Positions 31,994 through 40,081 are shown, numbered from the stretch's first letter. The stretch is DNA of 49,540 bases from JAJPXC01 sp964510535 (GCA_964510535.1 CAZECG010000017.1:1-49540); one strand, 5' to 3'. Translations and numbers: made by a program. The notes: a model not told the origin generated them from the letters alone.

Positions 31994-32749
31994 ATGAGAA
32001 AGAACATTGTAGCCGGTAACTGGAAAATGAACACCACTCTTCAAGAAGGTGTCGCTTTGGCTAAAGAAGTTAACGAAGCTCTTGCCGGTGCTACTCCCAA
32101 ATGTGATGTAATTATCGCCGTTCCCTTCACTCACCTCGCATCTATCAACGCCGTTATCGACCAAAACAAACTTGGTCTCGGTGCCGAAAACTGCGCCGAC
32201 CACACATCTGGCGCTTACACTGGTGAGGTTTCAGCTCCTATGGTAGCATCTACCGGTGCTACTTATGTTATACTTGGTCACTCAGAGCGTCGCCAGTACT
32301 ACGGTGAGACTTCCGAAATCCTCAAAGAAAAAGTAAATCTCGCTTTGGCCAACAACCTCACTCCTATCTTTTGCATCGGTGAAGTCCTCGAAGAACGTGA
32401 AAACGGCTCTTACCTCGATGTTGTTAAAAAACAAATCGAAGATGCCCTCTTTGAACTTTCCGCTGCTGACTTCGGCAAGCTCATCCTTGCTTACGAACCT
32501 GTTTGGGCAATTGGCACAGGTAAAACCGCTACCGACGACCAAGCAGAGGAGATGCACGCTTTCATCCGTGAGGTAATTGCAACAAAATATGGCAAAGAAG
32601 TGGCTGAAAACACATCAATCCTTTATGGCGGTAGCTGTAAGCCCTCTAACGCTCCCCAATTGTTTGCTAAACCTAACGTAGACGGTGGTCTCATCGGTGG
32701 TGCTTCGCTCAAAGCCGCTGACTTTATGGGTATCGTCAATGCGTTCTAA
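31994..32749 (+). CDS. tpiA: Triosephosphate isomerase
   Basis: TpiA interconverts dihydroxyacetone phosphate and glyceraldehyde 3-phosphate in glycolysis. All catalytic motifs are intact in the 251-residue protein: GNWKMN (Lys near 12), LGHSERR (catalytic His), AYEPVWAIGTGKTA (catalytic Glu) and the phosphate loop YGGSCKPSN...GGLIGGAS. The codon choice is strikingly C-ending and regular, as expected for a highly expressed gene. It has its own -7 box and a strong terminator (32771-32808). Confidence 0.98.
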   Translation: MRKNIVAGNWKMNTTLQEGVALAKEVNEALAGATPKCDVIIAVPFTHLASINAVIDQNKLGLGAENCADHTSGAYTGEVSAPMVASTGATYVILGHSERRQYYGETSEILKEKVNLALANNLTPIFCIGEVLEERENGSYLDVVKKQIEDALFELSAADFGKLILAYEPVWAIGTGKTATDDQAEEMHAFIREVIATKYGKEVAENTSILYGGSCKPSNAPQLFAKPNVDGGLIGGASLKAADFMGIVNAF

Positions 32750-32770
32750 TTAAGTTTTGTCGGAATTATT

Positions 32771-32815
32771 AAGGCTGCAAAAATGTTTTTTACTATTTTT
32801 GTAGCCTTAACTTTT
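32771..32815 (+). terminator. Long-stem terminator after tpiA
   Basis: AAGGCTGCAAAAA (32771-32783) pairs with TTTTTGTAGCCTT (32796-32808), a 13-pair stem with one G-U, followed by AACTTTTTT. Good intrinsic terminator. The same T-rich end leads into the SPOR gene, 19 bases before its start. Confidence 0.8.
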
Positions 32816-32826
32816 TTGTATAGCGT

Positions 32827-33315
32827 ATGCGTTTAAACACAATCGGCTTTTCACTGTTTGCCGTGGCGTTATGTCAACCCGTATTGGCAGAAGACTCATC
32901 TAAAACGGGTTCACTAATTGACCACATCCAGTCCGACAGCATAATCGAGATTATAGCACCCGTAGGACTTGAGCAACGTCTGTCGCCATCAGAAGTGGTC
33001 GATGCGCAATCATTGCTTGAAAGTAAAATGGGCGGTTCGGCTGTTAGGTCTGGCGGTTACCGCATTCAGGTGTTTTCTGACAACAACGCTCGGTCGGCAA
33101 AAACAGAAGCACGAACGCGAGCGCGTAATATATCGGCGCGTTTTCCGCAGCACCGCACATATGTTGTGTATAATGCACCGTTCTGGCGTCTGAAAGTGGG
33201 CGATTTTCGTAATCAGCAAGAAGCACAGCAGGCCGCCGATGAGATTAAACATGCGTTCCCGTCGTACAGCTGCGAAGTTAGAGTCGTAAGAGACAGGGTG
33301 TCAATTGTGAAATAG
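32827..33315 (+). CDS. SPOR-domain periplasmic protein
   Basis: The 162-residue protein has a signal peptide (MRLNTIGFSLFAVALCQPVL, AED) and a C-terminal SPOR domain (about residues 75-160): GGYRIQVFSDNNARSAKTEA, then YVVYNAPFWRLKVGDFRNQQ and AADEIKHAFPSYSCEVRVV. SPOR domains bind denuded septal peptidoglycan, placing the protein at division sites or in cell-wall remodelling. It sits between tpiA and folE; the 40-base gap to folE suggests co-transcription. Confidence 0.85.
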   Translation: MRLNTIGFSLFAVALCQPVLAEDSSKTGSLIDHIQSDSIIEIIAPVGLEQRLSPSEVVDAQSLLESKMGGSAVRSGGYRIQVFSDNNARSAKTEARTRARNISARFPQHRTYVVYNAPFWRLKVGDFRNQQEAQQAADEIKHAFPSYSCEVRVVRDRVSIVK

Positions 33316-33355
33316 ACGCAACGATGCGTTATTTAAACAGCAGACGTAGAACAAT

Positions 33356-33940
33356 ATGTATACACCAGACGCTAACGAAACTGTAAATCAGATAGCAGAG
33401 CATTATAAGGCGATTATAACACTTCTTGGGGAGGATGTCAGCCGCGAGGGCTTGATGAAAACCCCTATGAGAGCCGCAAAAGCACTCTATTATGCCACTC
33501 AAGGCTATACTCAGAATGCGGATGAGGTTATGAGGCAGGCAATTTTTGAGCATGCCGGCTCGCGGATGATTATCGTGAAAGATATAGAGTTTTATTCGTT
33601 TTGCGAGCATCACATACTCCCGTTTTTTGGGCGGGTGTCCATCGGTTATATACCCGATGGAAAGATGATAGGTCTAAGTAAGCTCGCACGAGTGGTGAAT
33701 GTTTATGCGCGTCGTCTGCAAGTACAGGAACGTCTTACATCTCAATTATGCCATACGATTGCCAAGACGCTGTCAGCAAAGGGTGTCATCGTGGCCTGCA
33801 ACGCACAGCATCTGTGCATGAAAATGAGGGGCGTAGAGAAACAAGATTCGTCGACGACCACGATTGATTACTGTGGTGATTTTGAAACGTCGGTTGATTT
33901 GCGACGTGAGTTTATGGATGCGCTTGGTCGCATCGATTAG
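33356..33940 (+). CDS. folE: GTP cyclohydrolase I
   Basis: FolE converts GTP to dihydroneopterin triphosphate, the first step of tetrahydrofolate synthesis. The 194-residue protein has the zinc-binding and catalytic motifs: SFCEHHILPFFGRVSIGYIP, LSKLARVVNVYARRLQVQER, and CNAQHLCMKMRGVEK with the second zinc cysteine. The length is normal for the type I enzyme. Its stop codon abuts the stop codon of the convergent LuxR-type gene with no base between, so no terminator separates them. Confidence 0.96.
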   Translation: MYTPDANETVNQIAEHYKAIITLLGEDVSREGLMKTPMRAAKALYYATQGYTQNADEVMRQAIFEHAGSRMIIVKDIEFYSFCEHHILPFFGRVSIGYIPDGKMIGLSKLARVVNVYARRLQVQERLTSQLCHTIAKTLSAKGVIVACNAQHLCMKMRGVEKQDSSTTTIDYCGDFETSVDLRREFMDALGRID

Positions 33941-34537
33941 TCAAATCTTGATTCCTCCTGCTATTTCGTCGAGTTTTACCAACTTGCTGACCAATGCGTA
34001 GATTGTAAGGCCGGCAGGTGAGTGGATTTGTAATTTTGCGGCAATATTGCGCCGATGTGTCATTACTGTGTTCACCGACAAGTTGATTCTGTCGGCGATT
34101 TCTTTGTTGGATAGCCCCCTGACCACACATTTCACTATCTCTTGTTCACGCAATGTCAGTTCGCGTTGGGCGTTTGACTGGTTGCTTGATGACATCAGTT
34201 TTCTGAGCGTTTCGCGGAGGGAGGCTATATCGTCATAAATGGATATCGTGCAGTCAAACAGTTTTATAGTTTCCGATGGAAGCGCAGTGTGATATATTGC
34301 TGCGATTTTCATTTTTCCACCCGCCGATTTCTTTAATTCTGTTATTTCACCGGCTGAAGCTAATAGTGGGTCGATAATGAGAATGCTGATTTTACGTCGT
34401 GCGGCGAGCTGATGTAAGTCATCGTCTGAAACATCTATGATGGTGGCATTCCAATCTGACGCACTTTTGATAAGCGATGACAGACCCGCATAAATCAGCG
34501 GTGATTTTATGGCTATTCCTATGTTGACCTGTCTCAT
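33941..34537 (-). CDS. LuxR-type regulator with degenerate receiver domain
   Basis: The 198-residue protein has an N-terminal receiver-like domain and a C-terminal LuxR helix-turn-helix (about residues 133-190; LTLREQEIVKCVVRGLSNKE and IADRINLSVNTVMTHRRNIA). In the receiver, the acidic pair that binds magnesium is replaced (NIGIAIKSPLIYAGL), although an Asp stands at the phosphorylation position (D56 in ILIIDPLL). Ordinary phosphotransfer is therefore doubtful. It overlaps the hemerythrin gene by one base (TGATG), so the two are expressed together; a response to oxygen, nitric oxide or iron is inferred from this. Confidence 0.85.
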   Translation of the reverse strand: MRQVNIGIAIKSPLIYAGLSSLIKSASDWNATIIDVSDDDLHQLAARRKISILIIDPLLASAGEITELKKSAGGKMKIAAIYHTALPSETIKLFDCTISIYDDIASLRETLRKLMSSSNQSNAQRELTLREQEIVKCVVRGLSNKEIADRINLSVNTVMTHRRNIAAKLQIHSPAGLTIYALVSKLVKLDEIAGGIKI

Positions 34538-35226
34538 CAGATGTCGCTATGGCTTAGTTCAATCGCTTCAACCATCGGCACTAATATGTAGTTCTCGATG
34601 TTGCTGTGCGAGTCCAAATCTTCCTCACAGTTGTAAATGTCTACAAGAACGTCATACATCTTGTTGGGCACTGACGTTGTATAAAATTTCAGAATTATGT
34701 TTTTCAGTTCTGAGAGGCTGTCGGCCACTTCGTCGTGTTGCCGACAGAAAATTTTTATGTTGTATTTGCTCGGGTGCCCGTCCATAAGGGCTTTTACATA
34801 AGGGAATAAGTTGCGCTCCTCATAGCGGAAGTGTTTGGTCGCTTTGTCGACAAAATCGTCATAGAACCCTATAATAGCCGGATTTATGTCATCGTGTGAC
34901 TGGTCCAGCGCATTGGTCAGATTCTGGCGTATGTGTGGAAATTTATAACTGATGAAATAATCGTGGGAGTTTTTCAAAAAATCCACTATGTCAAGAGGAT
35001 TCAGCGTCGATAAAGCATCATTGTCGGGTTGGCCTGAAACAATAAAGTTTATAATCAAGAGAAACACTTTGACATCTATTCCGGTCTCTCCGCATACAGA
35101 CGCGATGGATTTGTTGCCGAACCCTAAAGGAAGCGAGAAGCGGCTGAGAAACGGTAGAAGGGTGTAGTCATACTCGATTACATCGACAATGCTGTCATCG
35201 GCAGTAAATTTCCTTGTTATCTTCAT
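34537..35226 (-). CDS. Hemerythrin HHE-domain protein
   Basis: A 229-residue cytosolic protein. The C-terminal part is a hemerythrin-like four-helix bundle with a plausible di-iron set: H88 or H98, HFRYEERNLFPY (H132, E136), HDEVADSL (H164) and HSNIENYILVP (H207, E211). The N-terminal 60 residues (IEYDYTLLPFLSRFSLPLGF) resemble the start of RIC/ScdA iron-centre repair proteins but lack the usual paired cysteines. Such proteins bind oxygen or nitric oxide or repair damaged Fe-S clusters. It is the first gene of a two-gene operon with the LuxR-type regulator. The exact role is inferred. Confidence 0.85.
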   Translation of the reverse strand: MKITRKFTADDSIVDVIEYDYTLLPFLSRFSLPLGFGNKSIASVCGETGIDVKVFLLIINFIVSGQPDNDALSTLNPLDIVDFLKNSHDYFISYKFPHIRQNLTNALDQSHDDINPAIIGFYDDFVDKATKHFRYEERNLFPYVKALMDGHPSKYNIKIFCRQHDEVADSLSELKNIILKFYTTSVPNKMYDVLVDIYNCEEDLDSHSNIENYILVPMVEAIELSHSDI

Positions 35227-35308
35227 CAGTTGATATTATTTCGCCCAAATTTAGTGCAAAAAAGTTGTCCGGCAAAGGTGAAACGTGTGAAATAAGACGA
35301 AATCAACA

Positions 35309-35746
35309 CTATTCGTCATCTTCTTCATCAAAATCAAACTCAAAATCCCAACCATCATCGTAGGTCTGTTCGGTGAATTTTGATAGTTCTCGGCCTTCGC
35401 GTTTAGTCGGGCGGCCCAACCCTTTTCGGCGGTTGATAAATCCGCTTATTTTGACAACCTCAAGCAGGTCAAGTTGAGACTGAGGCGTGATGTTTTCAAG
35501 ATAATCAGGAACCAGTTTCGCACCTAATCTGTTTTCGGTCAATGCTTTCACTCTGAAAGAGTAAGTAACAGGCGGTTTTCTGACGTTTACGATGTCGCCT
35601 ACGTGTATGAGCCTTGATGGTTTGGCAGGTACACCGTCGCCTATTGTGACACGTCCTTTTTTGCAGGCATCGGTGGCGATTGTCCGTGTTTTGAATATGC
35701 GCGTTGCCCACATCCATTTGTCGATTCGTTCTTCGGTTTTTGCCAT
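35309..35746 (-). CDS. S4-domain RNA-binding protein, Hsp15-like
   Basis: The product has 145 residues from the ATG at 35746 (MAKTEERIDKWMWATRIFKT); a GTG at 35755 that overlaps the pth stop is an alternative. The N-terminal half is an S4 RNA-binding domain with ERIDKWMWATRIFKTRTIAT, then the GRVTIGDGVPAKPSRLIHVG loop. The C-terminus has a basic GLGRPTKREGR segment and a very acidic end (FEFDFDEEDDE). Hsp15 family members bind stalled 50S subunits carrying tRNA, which fits its neighbour pth. The functional link is inferred. Confidence 0.88.
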   Translation of the reverse strand: MAKTEERIDKWMWATRIFKTRTIATDACKKGRVTIGDGVPAKPSRLIHVGDIVNVRKPPVTYSFRVKALTENRLGAKLVPDYLENITPQSQLDLLEVVKISGFINRRKGLGRPTKREGRELSKFTEQTYDDGWDFEFDFDEEDDE

Positions 35747-35751
35747 AGGCT

Positions 35752-36315
35752 TCACTTGTTGTTATAATCACACATCGCGGTCTGTAGTCCGGCGAGGCAG
35801 AATGTTTTGATTGCATCGACAGCCATCTCGATGCGTGCGGGCATTTTCATCCTGTCGTCGAGCGAGAATTTCCCCAGTACGAAGTCAATTTGTGCCCCTC
35901 GCGGAAAATCGTTGCCGATTCCGAACCTTAGACGGGGATATGCGTCAGTGCCGAGCATGGCGGCTATGTTTTTTAGCCCATTATGACCGGCATCGCTTCC
36001 TTTCGGCTTGAGGCGAATGGCTCCAAAGGGTAGGGCAAGGTCATCGACCACGACCAATACGTGGTCAATTTCGATTTTCTCTCGTTCTTTCCAGTAACGG
36101 ACGGCGTTGCCGCTTAGATTCATGTAGGTTGATGGTTTTAACAGCACGAGCTGTTTATTTTTGAGTCTCAAGCGGGCTACATCGCCGTAGCGTTCCGTGT
36201 CAAAAGAAATATTGGATGCCTCAGCAAAGGCATCCAATATTTTAAATCCGATGTTGTGGCGGGTATCGCGATATTCATCACCGATATTGCCCAACCCAAC
36301 AATGAGATATTTCAT
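35752..36315 (-). CDS. pth: Peptidyl-tRNA hydrolase
   Basis: Pth releases tRNA from peptidyl-tRNAs that drop off ribosomes. The 187-residue protein has the expected motifs: YLIVGLGNIGDEYRDTRHNI with catalytic His20, STYMNLSGNAVRYW with the key Asn, VVDDLALPFGAIRL with the catalytic Asp region, and GSDAGHNGLKNIAAML. It lies 27 bases after rplY, a very common bacterial pairing, and is followed by the S4-domain gene. The three form a translation operon. Confidence 0.96.
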   Translation of the reverse strand: MKYLIVGLGNIGDEYRDTRHNIGFKILDAFAEASNISFDTERYGDVARLRLKNKQLVLLKPSTYMNLSGNAVRYWKEREKIEIDHVLVVVDDLALPFGAIRLKPKGSDAGHNGLKNIAAMLGTDAYPRLRFGIGNDFPRGAQIDFVLGKFSLDDRMKMPARIEMAVDAIKTFCLAGLQTAMCDYNNK

Positions 36316-36342
36316 AGAAATACAGTGTTTCTAATGTCATTT

Positions 36343-36999
36343 TTACTTGCCTGCTGCGGCAGCTGCTGCGGCACCGCGGGCGGCGCGGGTCAATTGAACG
36401 GCGCAAACCACGGCGTTTTTGGCGTTGACGAGTTCAAGACCGTCGAAGTGGAGGTCGCCAATCTGGAGGGTTTTGCCAAGACCCAGGTTGTCAACGTTGA
36501 CAACTACGCGCTCAGGAATAGCTGAATAAATAGCTTTAACTTTGATTTTCTTCATAGAGAGCGTGAGCTTACCACCGGCTTTCACACCCTCGGCGTGGCC
36601 TTCGAGTTTCACAGGCACTTCCATGACAACGGGTTTGGTGTCGTTGACTTCGAGGAAGTCCATGTGGAGAATGGTGTCCTTTACCGGATGGTATTGAACC
36701 TCTTTGAGTATGGCCATCTTCTTTTGGCCGTTATAGTCGAGTTCTACAGCGAAGATGTCGGGAGTGTAGATGAGTTTGCGCACACCATCCTGGGTTACAG
36801 TGAGGTCTGTGGTAATCAAGCCCTTGCCGTTAGCTATTTCTACGATTTTCTCACCGGGATTGAGTGTGCCGGTGTAGGGGAGTGTAATCACTTCACCACC
36901 GTTGAGGACAACGGGAATTTTCTCATCTTTGCGGAGACCTTTTGCGGCCTTCTTTCCGAGGTCAGTGCGAGGCTCGGCTGCGAGTTTAAACAGTTTCAT
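36343..36999 (-). CDS. rplY: Ribosomal protein L25 (long TL5/CTC type)
   Basis: L25 binds 5S rRNA in the large subunit. At 218 residues it is the long form, with the N-terminal L25 domain (about 1-95; AAKGLRKDEKIPVVLNGGEV) plus the C-terminal TL5 beta domain (VMEVPVKLEGHAEGVKAGGK). It ends in an Ala-rich tail (ARGAAAAAAAGK), a common feature of Bacteroidota L25. A -7 box TAACTTTG lies upstream at 37083-37090, with a leader of about 80 bases containing a small GGGA/TCCC hairpin. It heads the rplY-pth-S4 operon. Confidence 0.95.
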   Translation of the reverse strand: MKLFKLAAEPRTDLGKKAAKGLRKDEKIPVVLNGGEVITLPYTGTLNPGEKIVEIANGKGLITTDLTVTQDGVRKLIYTPDIFAVELDYNGQKKMAILKEVQYHPVKDTILHMDFLEVNDTKPVVMEVPVKLEGHAEGVKAGGKLTLSMKKIKVKAIYSAIPERVVVNVDNLGLGKTLQIGDLHFDGLELVNAKNAVVCAVQLTRAARGAAAAAAAGK

Positions 37000-37082
37000 C
37001 AGTTTGTTAATTAATTGTGTTACTCAAAATTAAGTTTATTGCTCCTTAATTTCCCATCACACGGGATGCTAAAAAGCGACTG

Positions 37083-37116
37083 CAAAGTTACAAAAAATTA
37101 TTTACAATCAAGCAAA
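37083..37116 (-). promoter_or_regulatory. -33/-7 promoter for the rplY operon
   Basis: On the minus strand TTTG (37113-37116) and TAACTTTG (37083-37090) are separated by 22 bases. The -7 match is perfect; spacing is slightly long. Confidence 0.55.
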
Positions 37117-37197
37117 TGAGCAGACATAAGTCATGATTTTTAATTACGATAGCAAAGTGCTTTTGTGCTTTCCATAGTATAAATGCCGTTAAAGTCG

Positions 37198-37205
37198 TAC
37201 CTTTG
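37198..37205 (+). promoter_or_regulatory. -7 box before the small broken ORF
   Basis: TACCTTTG matches TAnnTTTG. The first ATG of the following small frame (37211) is only six bases away, so a transcript from here would be nearly leaderless, or translation would use the later ATG at 37283. No TTTG at the standard distance. Confidence 0.35.
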
Positions 37206-37210
37206 CAGCG

Positions 37211-37444
37211 ATGCAAATAATTCATATCGATTCAAGAAACAAAGATAAAGGTTACGTCTCCAAACAATAATAAGTCGTGGATATGTTTGGGGTCTTTTAT
37301 CGTTCTTACGCTCCGCAGGAAATTGTTATCGGCAATCCGACAAAAGAGACTGATTGGTGGAGCGCAAAGGTTATCTCTGAGCAAGATTACACAATAATGA
37401 ATCTTAGTGAAAATAAGTTTTATCTAAAACCTTCAAAAAATTAA
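37211..37444 (+). pseudogene. Small ORF split by two in-frame stops
   Basis: One frame encodes MQIIHIDSRNKDKGYVSKQ from 37211, then two adjacent stops (37268-37273), and then in the same frame a further open stretch from the ATG at 37283: MFGVFYRSYAPQEIVIGNPT, onwards through DWWSAKVISEQDYTIMN to LKPSKN, 53 residues, stop at 37442-37444. A -7 box precedes the first part. The second part alone could be a real small protein, or the whole may be a decayed gene. No family recognised. The remaining bases of the 37000-37501 gap hold only the rplY promoter and leader. Confidence 0.3.
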
Positions 37445-37501
37445 TTTTTTGCTTAGTCTTGGAGTGTTAGTATCGTGGCGCAGGTTGCCGCATAGGCCCT
37501 T

Positions 37502-38038
37502 TTAGCGAGGAGTGCCGTAGACGCAGGCGTGGATTGTGGCGGCAACTTCGGTCAAGTCGAGTTGTCGGCTCTCATTGCCCGATACCATCAGTAGCAGTGG
37601 TAGCGGAGAGTCTTCGGGGCGATAGGGCGGCTGGGTGTAGGCAAAGTGCTCCATAAGCCTAAACTCGTGGCGGCGGTAGAAGTCGATACGGCGGCGAGAC
37701 AGGTCATTGTCGGGCAGTTCCACTTCAAGCACGAGCGGGTGGGGGAGGCGGTCCAAAATCATGTCAATGATTTGGCTGCCATAGCCTTTATTGCGCTGCG
37801 ACGGGTCGGTGGCGAAGTGCTCGCAGTAGCTAAACCCGCATAAATCCCATAGCGTTATGAATCCGACAGGCTCGCCATCGTCCTCGGCTAGAAAGAGCGT
37901 AAACTGCTCGACGCAGTCTACGTTGTAGCGTTGGGCCGCCGTGTCGCGACGCTCGACGGCGGGAAACGATGAGAGAAACAGTGCCTCGGCAAAATCGTAG
38001 TAGCGGTCGGTAGTGGTGATGGGTCGCAGTGTCAACAT
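37502..38038 (-). CDS. GNAT family N-acetyltransferase
   Basis: The 178-residue protein has the GNAT fold with the acetyl-CoA pyrophosphate-binding motif A in EHFATDPSQRNKGYGSQIID (Q/R-x-x-G-x-G type) around residues 91-110, preceded by the strand GEPVGFITLWDLCGFSYC. The end (LLLMVSGNE, then RQLDLTEVAATIHACVYGTP) is atypical and gives no substrate clue. It stands alone between the small broken ORF and the PorT-like gene, read on the opposite strand from both. The substrate is unknown. Confidence 0.88.
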   Translation of the reverse strand: MLTLRPITTTDRYYDFAEALFLSSFPAVERRDTAAQRYNVDCVEQFTLFLAEDDGEPVGFITLWDLCGFSYCEHFATDPSQRNKGYGSQIIDMILDRLPHPLVLEVELPDNDLSRRRIDFYRRHEFRLMEHFAYTQPPYRPEDSPLPLLLMVSGNESRQLDLTEVAATIHACVYGTPR

Positions 38039-38116
38039 TTTTGGGACTTTAATTGTTATTAGGTAAGCAAATTTACCAAAAATTGGACTATTTTCCCAAT
38101 TATATCGAAAAATGTG

Positions 38117-38124
38117 TATCTTCG
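38117..38124 (+). promoter_or_regulatory. -7 box (TTCG variant) for the PorT-like protein
   Basis: TATCTTCG followed by CG, 35 bases before the ATG at 38159. A TTTC near 38092-38095 lies at 21 bases and could be a weak -33 box. Confidence 0.45.
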
Positions 38125-38158
38125 CGAATATAAAATGACTAATTAAACCTAACTTATT

Positions 38159-38776
38159 ATGAATAGAATTAAATTATTATTGCTTGTGGGCTTGTTGACT
38201 ATAGCTTGTGCAATGCCTGCTTCCGCTCAATTTTCCTGGGGACCCAAAGTCGGTTTCACCACATCTAAACTCCATCTAAACGATGACGCTTTAGACTCTA
38301 AAAACCAAACCGGTTTTACCGGCGGTCTGATGGCGGAGGTGATGCTTCCGGTGTTTAACCTTGGAGTTGATGGCTCCGTAATGTATGTTCATCGTGCGGC
38401 CAAGGTGGGCGTTGAGGATCTTGGCGAGACCACAATCAAACGTGACTATATCGAAATACCAATCAACTTAAAGTGGAAGATTGGAATCCCGGCAATCGGT
38501 AATATTGTAACTCCTTATCTGTTCACAGGCCCGAGTTTTGCGTTCCTCTGCTCAGAAAAAGATTATAAGAATTTTATTGAAAACAAATCTTGCGACATCA
38601 CTTGGAATTTCGGTTTGGGCGTGCAGTTGCTGAACAAAATCCAGGTAAGTGCAAGCTATGGCTTGGGACTTACCAAAGCCATTGAGACCAAGGCATTTGA
38701 CGTTGATGATGTTGAAGTGCCTATTTATAATGGTAAAGACCGCTACTGGACTGTCACAGCGGCCTACTTGTTCTGA
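38159..38776 (+). CDS. PorT-family outer membrane beta-barrel protein
   Basis: The 205-residue protein has a signal peptide (MNRIKLLLLVGLLTIACAMP, ASAQF) and an eight-strand barrel layout: FSWGPKVGFTTSKL, GFTGGLMAEVMLPVFNLGV, DYIEIPINLKWKIGIP, VTPYLFTGPSFAF, ITWNFGLGVQLL, IQVSASYGLGL and the final RYWTVTAAYLF. The IPINLKWK motif is typical of PorT-like (outer membrane beta-barrel) proteins common in Bacteroidales. The role is unknown; PorT itself serves the type IX system, but most relatives do not. Confidence 0.85.
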   Translation: MNRIKLLLLVGLLTIACAMPASAQFSWGPKVGFTTSKLHLNDDALDSKNQTGFTGGLMAEVMLPVFNLGVDGSVMYVHRAAKVGVEDLGETTIKRDYIEIPINLKWKIGIPAIGNIVTPYLFTGPSFAFLCSEKDYKNFIENKSCDITWNFGLGVQLLNKIQVSASYGLGLTKAIETKAFDVDDVEVPIYNGKDRYWTVTAAYLF

Positions 38777-38877
38777 TACCCCAGTGGCGGTATTGCCGCA
38801 AAGACTTTTAAAGGTTGGCACGATGGCGAAGGCGCAATAGCTAAAGTCTGCCGTGCCAAACTTTTTTTTGCGCTCCG

Positions 38878-39408
38878 ATGAAACTTTTCAGCCATCAAAG
38901 CGTCAAACGTTTTGAAATGAGTACAGAAACCGACAAAGAACGACGTTTTGTCTCGATTATCGAGAACAATCGAGGTGTTATCACCAAGGTGTGCTATATG
39001 TATGCCACCGACCGTGAACACTTCAAAGACTTGTATCAAGAAACGTTGGTCAACCTCTGGCGCGGCATCGACTCGTTTCGCGGCGACTCGGCAGTCTCGA
39101 CGTGGATCTACCGCACCGCCATCAACACTTGTTTGACTATCTTTCGCCGCTCGCGCAACGCCCGAGCGACAGTTTCGCTCGACGTAGTGGCAGATATGGC
39201 GGCAAGTGGTGACGAACGACCGGCTCTGCTCAAAGAGATGTATCGGTTGATTTCGCGTCTCGAAAGCCTCGACAAGGCTATTATAATGTTGTGGCTCGAT
39301 GAGCACACTTATGACGAAATTGCCGAAATCACCGGATTGCCGCGCAACACCATCGCCACTCGATTGCGGCGTATTAAGCAGCGTCTCGTGTTGGATAGCG
39401 AGTGCTGA
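38878..39408 (+). CDS. ECF-type RNA polymerase sigma factor
   Basis: The 176-residue protein carries region 2 (EHFKDLYQETLVNLWRGIDS, FRGDSAVSTWIYRTAINTCL) and region 4 (LDKAIIMLWLDEHTYDEIAE, ITGLPRNTIATRLRRIKQRL) of an extracytoplasmic-function sigma factor, with no region 3. The start may be the ATG at 38878 or the one at 38917 (MSTETDKERR). The following gene, 36 bases away, encodes a four-helix membrane protein and is its probable partner. Bacteroidales ECF factors of this kind, without a FecR neighbour, usually respond to envelope stress. The target regulon is unknown. Confidence 0.9.
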   Translation: MKLFSHQSVKRFEMSTETDKERRFVSIIENNRGVITKVCYMYATDREHFKDLYQETLVNLWRGIDSFRGDSAVSTWIYRTAINTCLTIFRRSRNARATVSLDVVADMAASGDERPALLKEMYRLISRLESLDKAIIMLWLDEHTYDEIAEITGLPRNTIATRLRRIKQRLVLDSEC

Positions 39409-39444
39409 GTTTTGAGTTATTATATTAATAATCGACATTGAGTT

Positions 39445-40047
39445 ATGGATATTGACTCCCTCAAATCGCAATGGCGGCAACTGACACCCAACGACGACCT
39501 TGTCGACGGCATTAATCGCGAAATGCTCGACAATAAGGGTTATAAAACTCGCACCGCGTTGGTCGATCGCTTGAAACGGCGTAGACTATGGAGCGTATGC
39601 ATCTGTCTTTTCTCCCCGTTGTGGTTGGTTCTCCTTAGCAGTGCGTTTGATTTGCCGTTGTTGTTATATTGGCTTGTCCTCGCTTATTTCTTAGTGTGTG
39701 GCTGCTATCACTTTATGCTGTATCGGCGGCTCGGCAAAATGACCGTAATCGATTTGCCGGTGAGCCAAGCTCTTGTTAGAATCTCTGATTTTGCAATTTT
39801 ACGACGGCGTTTTGAAAGCCTCGGCACTATGCTCGCCTTGCTGCTCGTGGCTTACTTGTTGTGGGTGTTCCGTGAAAATGATGCCGCCTTTGAAGGGGGT
39901 GTCATAGGTGCCGTTGTGGGCACGGCGATTGCCGTGTGGAATGAGGTGCGCACAACCCGCGACATACGCCGCATCAAGGAGTCACTCAGCCGCAATTTAG
40001 ATTGCTGTGACGATGACGCCGACTCAGCCAGCGGACAATCCAATTAA
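39445..40047 (+). CDS. Four-helix membrane protein, putative partner of the sigma factor
   Basis: A 200-residue protein without a signal peptide. A soluble N-terminal segment (MDIDSLKSQWRQLTPNDDLV, about 48 residues, ending in the basic RLKRRRLW) precedes helices at about 49-68, 70-90, 130-147 and 151-168, and a charged C-terminal tail. The sigma-plus-membrane-protein order, with a 36-base gap, suggests an anti-sigma or sensing function. There is no recognisable zinc-binding or FecR domain. Named families are not recognised; this remains inference from position and topology. Confidence 0.7.
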   Translation: MDIDSLKSQWRQLTPNDDLVDGINREMLDNKGYKTRTALVDRLKRRRLWSVCICLFSPLWLVLLSSAFDLPLLLYWLVLAYFLVCGCYHFMLYRRLGKMTVIDLPVSQALVRISDFAILRRRFESLGTMLALLLVAYLLWVFRENDAAFEGGVIGAVVGTAIAVWNEVRTTRDIRRIKESLSRNLDCCDDDADSASGQSN

Positions 40048-40081
40048 TTAGCGGCGGCACGGCCAATTTGTCACGATAATA

